Source of the DNA: CAIWHR01 sp963726765
Lineage (GTDB): Bacteria > Pseudomonadota > Gammaproteobacteria > Burkholderiales > Casimicrobiaceae
Reading direction: 5' to 3'
Assembly: GCA_963726765.1 (NCBI GenBank)
Contig: CAVSDH010000006.1
Span: 310,001-374,000, forward strand
Length of the DNA: 64,000 bases
Below are positions 8,643-17,752 of the stretch, piece by piece. The notes under the pieces are model-generated. The model was not told where the DNA came from. It did not search any database and worked only from the letters and a program-made list of their open reading frames with translations. Numbering within the stretch: the stretch's first letter is position 1; each line of letters opens with the position of its first letter. Both the position numbers and the translations under genes were made by a program.

Positions 8643-11033
8643 TCAGTCCCCGGCCACGACGGTGGAGTTGCCCGCGGAGTTGCCCGCGGGCTTGCGCAGG
8701 CGCTCCGCGCGCCGGCGCGCGGTCAGCATCTCGAGCAGGCGGTCGGGCGAAGCAGGCAGCTCGGTCAGCCGCAGCCCGGTTGCGTCGGCAATGGCGTTGG
8801 TCAGCGCCGGCAGGAAACCCGACAGCGAGCCTTCGCCGGCTTCCTTGGCGCCAAACGGGCCGTTGGGGTCGCGCGCCTCGACGATGAACGTCTCGATGGG
8901 TGGCGACTCGACGATCGTCGGCACGCGATAGTCGAGCAGGTTGGCGCGCAGCGGCAGCCCGTCGTGGTATTGCGTCTCCTCGGAGAGCGCCTGCCCCATG
9001 CCCATCCACACCGAGCCCTGAATCTGGCCCTCGACCGACAGCGGGTTGATCGCGCGCCCGCAGTCGTGCGCGACCCACACGCGCTCGACCCGCACCATGC
9101 CGGTTGCCTCGTCGACGACAACCTCGACGACCTGCGCGGCGTACGAAAAACCGGCGCTCGTGCCGACCGCGGCGCCCTTGAACTTGCCGCCCTGCGTTTC
9201 CGGCGGCGTCGACCATGTTCCCTTGACCGTCAGCGTGCCGCTTTCCTCGAGCGCAGCGGCGACGACGTCCTTGTAACCCAGCGCACGGTCGGTGCCCGAG
9301 ACGCCGTACGCTTCGCCAAGACATTCGATGTCGTCGTCCGCGACCTCGAGCTTGCGCGCGGCGGCGGCGACGAGCGTACGTTTCAGCTCCCGCGCGGCGC
9401 CGAGCGCCGCGTTGCCGACCATGAACGATACGCGCGAACTGTAGGAGCCGTTGTCCTTCGGCGTGACGGTGCTGTCGTTGGCGACGACAGTGAGGCGTTC
9501 GATCGGCAACCCAAGTATCTCGGCGACGGTCTGCGCGAGCAGCGTCGACGATCCCTGCCCGATGTCGGCGGCGCCGGTCAGCACCGTGATGCCGCCGTCG
9601 AAGTCGAGCTTCAGGTTGACGACCGCGTGCGGTTCGCCGGTCCAGTGCACGGGCTTCGCCGACCCGCTCACGTAATGCGAGCACGCCATGCCGAGACCTC
9701 GGCCGCGCGCGATCTTGCCGTGCCGCTCGCGCCAGCCCGACGCGCGCTCGACCTTGTCGAGGCATTCGGCGAGCCCGCACGAATTGACCTGCAGGTCGTT
9801 GATGGTCCGATAGGGTACCGAGAGCAGATTCGCACGTCGCACCGCAAACGGATCGAGGCCGAGCTCCGCCCCCATCCTGTCGAGCATCGTTTCGAACGCA
9901 TGTCGCACGTCGACCGAGCCGTGTCCGCGCATCGCTCCATTGGGCGGCGTGTTGCTGTACACGCGCAGCCCGTGGTACTTGGACGCCGGCAGCCAGTAGA
10001 GCGCGTGCAGCAGCGCCCCGGCGTAGAGGATCGTCACCAGCCCGTAGCCTGCGTAAGCACCTCCGCGCTGAACGACCTCGCAGTCGACGGCAGTGAGCTC
10101 GCCGGTCTTCTTCATGCCGATCCTGATGCGCACGTCGGTCTCGGGCCGGCCACGGTGGGTCAGGAACGACTCCTCCCGCGACAGCTCGAGCTTCACCGCG
10201 CCCCCGGCGGCGCGCGCGAGCAGCGCGGCGATCACCTCGAAGTTGAGCGTCTCGGTGCGATGTCCGAATCCGCCGCCGACGAACGGCTTCACCACGCGGA
10301 TGCGTGACTCATCCATGCGAAGGCATCGAGCGAGCGCGAGATGCACGTAGTACGGCACCTGCGTCACCGAGTGCAGCGTGAGCCGTCCGCGCTCCGGGTC
10401 GTATTCGGCGAGCGAAACGTTCGGCTCCATCATCGCGTGCGTGACTTCGGCGTAGTGGAAGCGCTCCTCGCGGACGAGATCGGCCGAGGCAAAACCGCCG
10501 TCGACGTCGCCGAAGGTCTGGTCGACCTCACGCTCGATGTTGCCGGGCTTGTCGGCGTGCAGTTGCGCGGCGTCCGGCCCGCGCGCCGCCTTGGCGTCGA
10601 AGCACGCGGAGAGAGGCTCGATGTCGAGGAAGATCCTGTCGAGCGCAGCGCGTGCGGTCGCGGCGTCCTCCGCCGCAACCGCGGCGATGGGCTCGCCGCG
10701 ATAGCGGACGCGCCCGCGGGCGAGCGGAAACTCGTTCTGCGCCACCGGGATCACGCCGTACGCGACGTCGCAGTCCTCGCCGGTGATCACCGCACGCACG
10801 CCGGGTATCGCGCGCGCGGCTTCGATGTCGACCGCGTGGATCAGGCCGTGCGCAACCGGACTCCGCAGGATCGCGCCGACCAGGGCTCCCTGCGCCGGCA
10901 AGTCGGCGGTGTAACGCGCGCGGCCGGTGACTTTTTCGACACCGTCGATCAGCGGCTGGCGCACGCCGACCGCGGGCACCGGGCGCATGTCCGGCAACGA
11001 AAGCGTTTCGGAACGCCGGTCGACGCCGTTCAT
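8643..11033 (-). CDS. hcrA: 4-hydroxybenzoyl-CoA reductase, alpha (molybdenum cofactor) subunit
   Basis: A 796-residue molybdopterin-binding subunit, intact and of normal length. Motifs in order: GRARYTADL near the start, FVGGGFGHRTE (cofactor), NGAMRGHGSVDVRHAFE, GAADIGQGSSTLLAQ, and GAKEAGEGSLSGF with the active-site Glu. It forms an (alpha-beta-gamma)2 enzyme with hcrB and hcrC in the cytoplasm. The ATG overlaps the hcrC stop (ATGA), which fixes the start. Assignment to 4-hydroxybenzoyl-CoA rather than another substrate rests mainly on the cluster loop of the partner hcrB and on the pad genes upstream. Confidence 0.92.
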   Translation of the reverse strand: MNGVDRRSETLSLPDMRPVPAVGVRQPLIDGVEKVTGRARYTADLPAQGALVGAILRSPVAHGLIHAVDIEAARAIPGVRAVITGEDCDVAYGVIPVAQNEFPLARGRVRYRGEPIAAVAAEDAATARAALDRIFLDIEPLSACFDAKAARGPDAAQLHADKPGNIEREVDQTFGDVDGGFASADLVREERFHYAEVTHAMMEPNVSLAEYDPERGRLTLHSVTQVPYYVHLALARCLRMDESRIRVVKPFVGGGFGHRTETLNFEVIAALLARAAGGAVKLELSREESFLTHRGRPETDVRIRIGMKKTGELTAVDCEVVQRGGAYAGYGLVTILYAGALLHALYWLPASKYHGLRVYSNTPPNGAMRGHGSVDVRHAFETMLDRMGAELGLDPFAVRRANLLSVPYRTINDLQVNSCGLAECLDKVERASGWRERHGKIARGRGLGMACSHYVSGSAKPVHWTGEPHAVVNLKLDFDGGITVLTGAADIGQGSSTLLAQTVAEILGLPIERLTVVANDSTVTPKDNGSYSSRVSFMVGNAALGAARELKRTLVAAAARKLEVADDDIECLGEAYGVSGTDRALGYKDVVAAALEESGTLTVKGTWSTPPETQGGKFKGAAVGTSAGFSYAAQVVEVVVDEATGMVRVERVWVAHDCGRAINPLSVEGQIQGSVWMGMGQALSEETQYHDGLPLRANLLDYRVPTIVESPPIETFIVEARDPNGPFGAKEAGEGSLSGFLPALTNAIADATGLRLTELPASPDRLLEMLTARRRAERLRKPAGNSAGNSTVVAGD

Positions 11034-11515
11034 CTCGGATCGTCCGCCATTGCGGCGTTGGCCGCGGCCTCGACCGATTCGATGATCTTCACGTAGCCGG
11101 TGCAGCGGCAGAGATTGCCGGACAGCGCCGTGCGGATCTCGGATTCGGTGGGTGCCGGGTTTTTCCGCAGGAGCGCTTCCGCCGCCATGATCATTCCGGG
11201 CGTGCAGAATCCGCACTGCGTGCCCAGTTTTTCGTGGAACGCGACCTGGAGCCTGCTCATTCGGCCATGGTCGGCGAGACCCTCGATCGTCTCGATTCGC
11301 TTGCCCGCACAACGCGCGACGAGCGTGATGCAGGCCAGCTGCGGCTCACCGTCGACCAGCACGGTGCACGCGCCGCACTCGCCGCCGTCGCAGCCGCGCT
11401 TGGTGCCGGTCAGCCCCGCGTGCTCGCGCAGGTAGTCGAGCAGCAGAAGCGAATCGGCGACCGCATCCTCGCGGACGCGACCGTTGACCTTCAGCGAGAC
11501 GAGGCGCTTTGCCAT
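11030..11515 (-). CDS. hcrC: 4-hydroxybenzoyl-CoA reductase, gamma (2x[2Fe-2S]) subunit
   Basis: The 161-residue protein has a plant-type ferredoxin domain (Cys42, Cys47, Cys50, Cys62 in GCDGGECGAC...LAC) followed by the helical second cluster domain (CGFC at 101-104 and CRC at 136-138). This is the standard small subunit of molybdenum hydroxylases, relaying electrons between flavin and molybdenum. The gene begins 11 bases after the ligase gene and overlaps hcrA by four bases. Start: the ATG reading MAKRLVSLKV, at the usual distance from the first cluster. Confidence 0.93.
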   Translation of the reverse strand: MAKRLVSLKVNGRVREDAVADSLLLLDYLREHAGLTGTKRGCDGGECGACTVLVDGEPQLACITLVARCAGKRIETIEGLADHGRMSRLQVAFHEKLGTQCGFCTPGMIMAAEALLRKNPAPTESEIRTALSGNLCRCTGYVKIIESVEAAANAAMADDPR

Positions 11516-11526
11516 GACCGGTACCG

Positions 11527-12876
11527 TCAGCTCCCCTTTGGCCGCAGGTCGCGCACGCGCACGGCCTTGCCCTGTGAGCGCGGGATCTCGCCCGGGCGCT
11601 TGACGAAGACGTCGGTCGTGATGCCGACGAGCGACTTGACGTGATGCGCGACGCGATGCGCGATGGCGTCGAAGGCGGACGCGTCGACACCGGGCTGTGC
11701 CTCGACCTCGACGTTGACGTGGTCCAGGCTGCCACGGCGCTCGACCACCAGCTGGTAATGCGGCGCGATGTCCGGCAGGCCGACCAGCACCGCCTCGACC
11801 TGCGACGGGTACACGTTGACACCGCGGATGATCAGCATGTCGTCGTTGCGCCCGGTGATGCGCAGGATGCGCAGATGCGTGCGGCCGCAATCGCATGGCG
11901 CGGTCGTGACCTTCGTGATGTCGCGCGTCCTGTAGCGCAGCATCGGCAGCGCTTCCTTGGTGAGCGTCGTGATCACGAGCTCTCCCGCTTCGCCTTCGGG
12001 CACGCGCATGCCCGATTCCGGGTCTATGACTTCGAACAGGAAATGATCCTCCCACCCGTGGAGACCGGCCTGGCACTCGCATTCGCACGCGACCCCCGGC
12101 CCCATGATCTCCGACAGGCCGTAGATGTCGACCGCGCGCAGGCCGAGCCGCGCTTCGATCTCCCTGCGCATCGCGTCGCTCCACGGCTCGGCGCCGAAGA
12201 GGCCGACTTCGAGCCGCGACTTCCGCAGGTCGACGCCCAGCTGCTCGGCCACCTCGGCGAGTGCAAGCGCATACGACGGTGTGGCGCACAGCACGCGCGC
12301 GCCGAAATCCATGATCAGCGCGATCTGGCGTTCCGTCGATCCGCCCGACATCGGCACGACGACGGCGCCGAGACGTTCGGCGCCGTAGTGCGCGCCGAGT
12401 CCGCCGGTGAAGAGGCCGTAGCCGTACGCGTTGTGGACGACGTCGCCGGGACGGCCGCCGGCCGACGCGGTCGAGCGCGCCATCAGGTCGGCCCAGTTCG
12501 CAATGTCGGCAGACGTATAACCGACGACCGTTGCCTTGCCCGTCGTGCCCGACGACGCATGGAGACGCGCGAGGTCGGACAGCGGCCGCGCGAACAGGCC
12601 GAAGGGATAGTGATCGCGAAGATCGCTCTTCAGCGTGAACGGCAGCCCGACGATATCGTCGAGGCGTTCGATGTCCTCCGGAGCGATTCCCGCTTCGTCG
12701 AGCCGCTTTCTATGCAGCGGCACGTGGTCATAGGCGTTGCGCACCGTCGCCCGCAGCCGCTCGAGCTGCAGCGCGGCGAGCCGCTCCCGCGGCATCGTCT
12801 CCTGGTCGCGCTGGAAGTAGTAGTTCGGCAGGGGCCGCGTTCCGATTCCGATTTCCGACAGCACCGTCGCACCCAT
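11527..12876 (-). CDS. padJ: phenylacetate--CoA ligase (PaaK/PadJ family)
   Basis: A 449-residue AMP-forming ligase of the PaaK branch. The P-loop-like motif is HASSGTTGKATV near residue 106; YGLSEIMGPG is the adenylate-binding segment, and TGRNDDMLIIRGVNVYP the hinge. A Cys-rich stretch (CECECQ and CDCGR) matches PaaK-type enzymes. A GGAGAG Shine-Dalgarno precedes the ATG. It activates phenylacetate or 4-hydroxyphenylacetate to the CoA ester used by the PadBCD enzyme encoded just upstream in the operon. The padJ symbol follows from context; a generic PaaK isoenzyme is the fallback. Confidence 0.85.
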   Translation of the reverse strand: MGATVLSEIGIGTRPLPNYYFQRDQETMPRERLAALQLERLRATVRNAYDHVPLHRKRLDEAGIAPEDIERLDDIVGLPFTLKSDLRDHYPFGLFARPLSDLARLHASSGTTGKATVVGYTSADIANWADLMARSTASAGGRPGDVVHNAYGYGLFTGGLGAHYGAERLGAVVVPMSGGSTERQIALIMDFGARVLCATPSYALALAEVAEQLGVDLRKSRLEVGLFGAEPWSDAMRREIEARLGLRAVDIYGLSEIMGPGVACECECQAGLHGWEDHFLFEVIDPESGMRVPEGEAGELVITTLTKEALPMLRYRTRDITKVTTAPCDCGRTHLRILRITGRNDDMLIIRGVNVYPSQVEAVLVGLPDIAPHYQLVVERRGSLDHVNVEVEAQPGVDASAFDAIAHRVAHHVKSLVGITTDVFVKRPGEIPRSQGKAVRVRDLRPKGS

Positions 12877-12912
12877 GGGATCTCTCCGCTCAGTTCGGGT
12901 TTCGCGCGCTCG

Positions 12913-13783
12913 CTAGGCCCGGGTGCCGCGCACCGGAAGATGCGGCAGCGCGAAACCCTGGTTGAATCCGGCCCGAGTGACGAGCGTGAACTTGAAATGG
13001 CCGCCTGCCACGGCGGCCAGCAGCCCCGCCACCGAGGCGACGGGCAGTCGCAATCCGCCGGTGACGAGACCCGCGGCCATCGCGGCAGCGAGCGCGAGCG
13101 GAATGAGCGAGCCCGCGATCAGCAGCACGCGTCCGGCGCGGTCGAGTGAGGCGCTCGCCTCCGCAGCCGTCTTGCCGGCAAGGCGCCACCGGTACGCGAG
13201 CCACGCGATCACGCGGGCGCTCACCAGCACGACGAAGAATCCGAGCAGCGGCATCGTCGCCATTCCGTGCAGCGGTGCCGCCAGGAAGAGGAGACCCGCG
13301 CCCTCGGCGAGTCCTGTGACGACCACGAGCGGCACGAGCATCGGTTCCCGCCACGCCGGAATTCCCTTTGCGGCCTGCAGGAGACGCGCCTGGCAATAGA
13401 CGAATGCCAGCGCAAGCACCAGAGCAAACCACTGCGCCCCGGCAAAGCCCGCCGCGTACGCGAGGCACGCGGGAACGAGCAGCGCGGAACTCCACGCCTC
13501 TCGCGCCATCCACGATGTCTGCGGATTGCGGAAGACGTTGAGAGCCCGTAGCGGCCGTCCGAGTTCGAGCGACACGCAGAAGAGCCCGAGTCCGACCAGA
13601 GCCAATCCCGCGAGCGCAAGGGCTACCTTTGCCGGTCCGGCTCACGCCGGAGAGAATCGTGAGCACGATCAATCCGGCACCCATTCCGCCGCAGATGAAA
13701 TTGCCGGCCGCGCGCGCGTCCCAGACGGTCTGGCGCCACGGATCGGGCCCGTAGGTGCCGTAGCCCTGTGCAGGGTAGGTCAT
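12913..13783 (-). CDS. padD: phenylacetyl-CoA:acceptor oxidoreductase, membrane subunit (one frameshift)
   Basis: About 289 codons with some eight hydrophobic segments, resembling the NrfD/DmsC membrane anchors of Mo/W oxidoreductases. The N-terminal part reads MTYPAQGYGTYGPDPWRQTV and FICGGMGAGLIVL; after a frame change near 13640 it continues ALALAGLALVGLGLF and ends HLPVRGTRA. The ATG overlaps the padC stop (ATGA). In Thauera/Aromatoleum the corresponding complex is membrane bound and passes electrons to the quinone pool. A single indel would restore the frame, so a sequencing error is likely given the intact neighbours. Confidence 0.72.
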
Positions 13784-14445
13784 GCCGGCTCCCGCTGGGG
13801 TTCGTTCGCGTCCCACAGATAATAGAAACCCGGACCGGTGCCGAGTTCCTCGTGCATGCGGAAATGCCGATTTTCGGCAATGAGCCGCGACACGGTGCTC
13901 TGCGGATCGTCGAGGTCGCCGAACTGCAGCGCCTGCGTGATGCACGCATTGACGCACGCGGGTGTCGCCTCGGGATCGACGCCGGGCTTGAGTCCGTTCG
14001 CCAGCCCTTGGTCGATGCGGTCGACGCAGAACGTGCATTTGGTCGCGACGGCGAGCCTCGAATCGTCGCGGCGTTTCGTCTCGTTCGTCATCGCGCGCTC
14101 GTAGGCGAACGTGGGCCGCGAGGACTTGTAGCGCGCCTGATAGGGGCACGCGACAGAGCAGTATGCGCAGCCGATGCAAAGGTCGTAGTCGATGGTGACG
14201 ATGCCGTCGTCGCGCTTTTTCGTGGCCGTCGTCGGGCAGACGTCCATGCACGGCGGATCGTCGCAGTGCTGGCATCCCACGGGAACGAATGCGCGCCTGA
14301 CGTCGGGGTACTCGCCCAGCTCGACATCGAGCACGCGGCGCCACTGCACGCCGGGAGGTGTCGCGTTGGCGTGGCGGCACGAGGCCGTGCACGTCTGGCA
14401 GCCCACGCAGCGGCGCAGATCGGCAACCATTGCCCACCTCGTCAT
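13780..14445 (-). CDS. padC: phenylacetyl-CoA:acceptor oxidoreductase, iron-sulfur subunit
   Basis: A 221-residue ferredoxin-like electron-transfer subunit with the four-cluster pattern of DmsB/PadC proteins: Cys13-16-19-23, Cys58-61-66-70, Cys90-93-96-100, and the C-terminal pairs Cys137/140 and Cys164/168. It would carry electrons from the molybdenum subunit to the membrane anchor. It overlaps the genes on both sides by four bases (ATGA), so the three subunits are translationally coupled. No Tat signal is present; the catalytic subunit also lacks one, so the complex should face the cytoplasm. Confidence 0.88.
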   Translation of the reverse strand: MTRWAMVADLRRCVGCQTCTASCRHANATPPGVQWRRVLDVELGEYPDVRRAFVPVGCQHCDDPPCMDVCPTTATKKRDDGIVTIDYDLCIGCAYCSVACPYQARYKSSRPTFAYERAMTNETKRRDDSRLAVATKCTFCVDRIDQGLANGLKPGVDPEATPACVNACITQALQFGDLDDPQSTVSRLIAENRHFRMHEELGTGPGFYYLWDANEPQREPA

Positions 14446-17177
14446 GTCGCCAAGCTCCCCGCGGGTGCGATGTTGACGCGCACGATGTCGGCGCCGGACC
14501 CGGTCGCGTCGGTGAGATCGATCGACATCGTCGCGAGCGAGTTCATCGACGGCACGCCGAAGTCCTTCGTGAATGGCGTCGCCCAGTGATCGAACTGGCC
14601 GATCAGCAAAAGCGTGTCGGGCCGGATCCCCTGGCGAAGCACGGCCCGGCCGCGCACCTTGCGCTGCGGCGTCGCGATCTCGATCTGTTCGCCGTCGCGG
14701 ATGCCGAGCTTCGCGGCCGCCTGCGTGTTGATGATCACGCCGCGGTGGCCCTTGACGTTGTCGGCGACTTCCTTGATGAGCTGCATGCCGACGTTGGCGC
14801 CCCACGCATACTGCATGCTGCGCGCGGTGAGCAGCCAGAACGGGTAGTCCTGCGCCTTGCCGCCCGACTTTTCGAGGGCAGCGATCCATGGCGCGCCGAA
14901 ATCCTTGCACTTCGGCAGCGCCTGGTACTCGGGCAGCTGGCCATCCCACCAGTGCATGTCGTGCTCGTGCAATCGCCGGCCGAGCTCGGTGCCGATGCGC
15001 AGGAGCCGCTCCTGGTAGGGCAGCTCGAAGCGCAGCCCCTTCGCCGCGAGTGTCGGGTACAGATACCACTTGGTGCGCGAAAACGGCTTGGTCGCGAGGC
15101 CATGTTCCTTCCACCAGTCGAGCCCGTGCGAGTCTCGCCCGTCGGTCAGCTCGGCGCTGGCGGCGCGGCACACGGCTTCCCAGATCACCTCGGGTGCATG
15201 CGCCGCGTGCGGCGCCAGCGTCACATCCCAATGCGGTCCCTTGAGCGGCACGCCGGCGGCACCCTTGTTGATCGATTGGTTGTACTTGTCGAGGAGCCCC
15301 GTCCGGCGGGCGAGCTCCGTCGCAATCGCCGTGAAGTCGCGCGCGGCACCGCGCGTCGCCACCGCGGGCTGCCGCAATGCAAAGCCGGTGCAATCCCAGA
15401 ACTGCTCGACGAACTTCGATCCGCCGATGCGGATCAGCTGCAGGCTTTCGAGGTCGGTCGCTTCCGGCAGCAACAGATCCGCGTAGTGATTGGTCTCGTC
15501 GCGCGTGTACGCGAATGCGACGGTGAACGGAAACTGCGCCATCGCGCGCCCGATCCTGGCCGTGTCCCAGAACGAAATCGCCGGGTTGGTCCGGTAGATG
15601 ATCCAGACGTCGGGGAACGTCACCCGCGGCAGCCCCTTCGGTGTCTCGTCCAGGAACATCCACGAAAAATGCGTCGGCCCCAGCGCCTGGCTCCACGGAC
15701 CGTTCGCGGCGAGCGGAACCATCGTCCGGTACGCGTTGCGGATGTTCGGATTCGGCGACCAGCGTGTCTTGTCCGTCGGATTCAGCGGGTAGTCCATGAA
15801 ACCATCGGGGCCCGGCAGCACGCTGTCCACACGCGCGGGTACCTGGCGGTTGAGGCGCACGGTCGTTCCGAGCGTCCCGCCGGGCACCTCGAGCGCGCCG
15901 ACCAGCGCCGCCAGCATCGTCCGCGCCCACACGCATTCGAAACCGCCCCAGCCGTTGTTGACCGTCTTGCCGAGGCTCACCGCAACCGGCCGGTACGGCA
16001 TCCGCTTGCCCTCGATGTCGATCGTATCGCCGACGCGTGCGTGGTCGAGATACTCGCCCGCGATCCGGCGCATCGTCTTCGCCGGCACTTCGCAGATCGA
16101 CTCCGCCCATTCGGGCGAGTACGGCGCCATGTGGTCGGCGAGCCGCGAGAACGCGGTCGTGCCGGAAAGAACGCCTTCGGCCAGCACTTCGTCGTCGGGG
16201 CCGATCTCGACGGCGTCCACGTCGAACCGGCCTTCCAGCGCCTCGGCGATCCCCGGTGCGTCGTACGTTGCCGGCGCGCGGCGCGCGGTGTCCCACACCA
16301 GGGGTTTTCGGGTCGCACGGTCGCGCAGGTAGTAACCGTGCGGGCCGACGAGGTAGGGCGACGCAGTGCGCTGCGCGAGAAACGCAAGATCGAGCCTTTC
16401 GCGCGGATGCACGTGCAGCAGCACGTGGACGAGCGCGTAGAGAAACGCGGCATCGGTCTTCGGCTTGATCGGCACCCACTCCGCCGAGCAGGCGCCGGTC
16501 ACCGAAAGGTGGGGCTCGACCTGCACGCGCTTCATGCCGCGGATGCGCGCGTTCGCGTGCCGCCAGACACCGACGACGCCCCCGGAAGCCTCGACGTTCG
16601 CGCCGCACGAGATCAGGTAGTCGCAAAGCGGCGTGTCCGGCGACACGGTGAATGCACGGTGCCAGAATTCGCCGTACAGGTGCTCCGAGTGGTAGCACTT
16701 GACGCCCTGGCCGGAGCCAAATCCCATGTCGACCGGGCCCCACGCGGCGAGAAACGCGGGAAAGGTCCCCATGTACGACTGCGGCGTGCCGGCGCCGCCC
16801 AGGCTGACGGCAAGGCGCGGATAGCCGGATTCGTCGATCACGCCCTCGTCCCGCAGCTTGTTGAGCCGCGCGGCAACCAGCTCGAACGCCTCGTCCCACG
16901 AGATCGGCACGAAGCCGGGATCCTCGTCGCGGCCCTTCTTCGGGTTCGTGCGCTTCATCGGCGCCAGCACCCGATTCGGGTTGTAGGTCTTCTGCACGAG
17001 TCCGTAGGCCTTGACGCAGACCTTTCCGCCGCCAGGATGTGCGTCGGCTGCGCAGAAATTCGGCTCGACCTCGGTGGCAACGCCGTCGACCACCTTGACC
17101 GTGAGCAGGTCGGGACCCGCAACGCACTGGTAGCAGTACGTCGGTACGCGCCGGGTTCCGTCGCCCGGTGGACTCAT
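14442..17177 (-). CDS. padB: phenylacetyl-CoA:acceptor oxidoreductase, molybdenum catalytic subunit
   Basis: A 911-residue protein of the DMSO-reductase superfamily. An N-terminal cluster region (Cys15, Cys18, Cys42, Cys54 in PTYCYQC...GGGKVCVKAYGL) is followed by three molybdopterin domains and the C-terminal dinucleotide-binding domain (LLTARSMQYAWGANVG). The KCYHSEHLYGEFW segment with Cys161 sits where the metal ligand is expected. PadB-type enzymes oxidise phenylacetyl-CoA by four electrons to phenylglyoxylate with loss of CoA. The start is the ATG overlapping the thioesterase stop. No Tat signal is seen, fitting a cytoplasmic CoA-ester substrate. A different CoA-ester oxidoreductase is possible but less likely. 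Confidence 0.85.
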   Translation of the reverse strand: MSPPGDGTRRVPTYCYQCVAGPDLLTVKVVDGVATEVEPNFCAADAHPGGGKVCVKAYGLVQKTYNPNRVLAPMKRTNPKKGRDEDPGFVPISWDEAFELVAARLNKLRDEGVIDESGYPRLAVSLGGAGTPQSYMGTFPAFLAAWGPVDMGFGSGQGVKCYHSEHLYGEFWHRAFTVSPDTPLCDYLISCGANVEASGGVVGVWRHANARIRGMKRVQVEPHLSVTGACSAEWVPIKPKTDAAFLYALVHVLLHVHPRERLDLAFLAQRTASPYLVGPHGYYLRDRATRKPLVWDTARRAPATYDAPGIAEALEGRFDVDAVEIGPDDEVLAEGVLSGTTAFSRLADHMAPYSPEWAESICEVPAKTMRRIAGEYLDHARVGDTIDIEGKRMPYRPVAVSLGKTVNNGWGGFECVWARTMLAALVGALEVPGGTLGTTVRLNRQVPARVDSVLPGPDGFMDYPLNPTDKTRWSPNPNIRNAYRTMVPLAANGPWSQALGPTHFSWMFLDETPKGLPRVTFPDVWIIYRTNPAISFWDTARIGRAMAQFPFTVAFAYTRDETNHYADLLLPEATDLESLQLIRIGGSKFVEQFWDCTGFALRQPAVATRGAARDFTAIATELARRTGLLDKYNQSINKGAAGVPLKGPHWDVTLAPHAAHAPEVIWEAVCRAASAELTDGRDSHGLDWWKEHGLATKPFSRTKWYLYPTLAAKGLRFELPYQERLLRIGTELGRRLHEHDMHWWDGQLPEYQALPKCKDFGAPWIAALEKSGGKAQDYPFWLLTARSMQYAWGANVGMQLIKEVADNVKGHRGVIINTQAAAKLGIRDGEQIEIATPQRKVRGRAVLRQGIRPDTLLLIGQFDHWATPFTKDFGVPSMNSLATMSIDLTDATGSGADIVRVNIAPAGSLAT

Positions 17178-17581
17178 GCGAGACCCGCCTTGGCGGCCTT
17201 GGCCGCGAGCCTCGCCTCGGTGGTTTTGACGTCGACGACGAAGCGGTTGTGCTTGCCGCGACAAATCGCGTCGAGAGTGTCGCGCCCCTCGATTTCCAGC
17301 GTAATCGCGCGCCCTTTGACCTCGACGACCGTCACCTTGAGGTCGACCGCCATGCCCATCAGCGTCGCCGCGAGATGGTCGAGCTCGATCCGCGTGCCGA
17401 CCGAATCCTCGCCAGGATCGAGATGCAGGAGGAGAAGGTCGCGGCAGGCGATCTCGATATCGCGTACCAGCATCGGCGTGGCGTACACCCTTGCCTTTTC
17501 GCCCATGAAATCTATCGTGCGTTCGCGGTCCACGACGAGCCGTGTTCCCGCGGTCGCGCCAACGGCAAGCGATGCCTTCAT
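17174..17581 (-). CDS. hotdog-fold thioesterase (FlK-like), first gene of the pad-hcr operon
   Basis: A 135-residue single hotdog domain resembling fluoroacetyl-CoA thioesterase FlK and related small thioesterases: GTRLVVDRERTIDFMG, then VYATPMLVRDIE, HLDPGEDSVGTRIELDHLAA and GRDTLDAICRGKHNRFVV, including the conserved GxxxxxxHxxR-type end segment. It overlaps padB by four bases. PadBCD releases free phenylglyoxylate although its substrate is a CoA ester, so a dedicated thioesterase could hydrolyse a phenylglyoxylyl-CoA intermediate or relieve trapped CoA; that role is inference. Confidence 0.8.
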   Translation of the reverse strand: MKASLAVGATAGTRLVVDRERTIDFMGEKARVYATPMLVRDIEIACRDLLLLHLDPGEDSVGTRIELDHLAATLMGMAVDLKVTVVEVKGRAITLEIEGRDTLDAICRGKHNRFVVDVKTTEARLAAKAAKAGLA

Positions 17582-17722
17582 GCCATTCTCCTGGATTGAA
17601 TCCGGACGTCGCCCATCGATGCGCGGTGCCGGGCACGAGCGTGCGACACCGCTCCCGGGCTCGACACCTCCGCGGTGCCGATCGCGCCCGCCACAAGTCA
17701 GCTAGAATCCACCCGATCAGGA

Positions 17723-17742
17723 GTATTCTGGTACCGGAATGC
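17723..17742 (+). promoter_or_regulatory. palindromic operator candidate (GGTACC core)
   Basis: GTATTCTGGTACCGGAATGC is an imperfect dyad with the perfect core GGTACC. Its 12-mer TGGTACCGGAAT (17729-17740) is identical to the one in the hemerythrin promoter (7568-7579, minus strand). It lies 40-60 bases upstream of the GNAT start codon. A repressor or activator common to both promoters is inferred. Confidence 0.5.
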
Positions 17743-17752
17743 TGGTATTAAA

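Noticed and set aside
8274..10307. A 677-codon plus-strand frame opposite hcrA/hcrB
   Set aside because: Antisense shadow; hcrA and hcrB are intact and clearly coding on the minus strand.
14358..17705. A 1115-codon open frame on the plus strand opposite padB
   Set aside because: It mirrors padB, has Arg/His/Asp-rich low-complexity translation and no domain; long antisense frames are expected in GC-rich genes.
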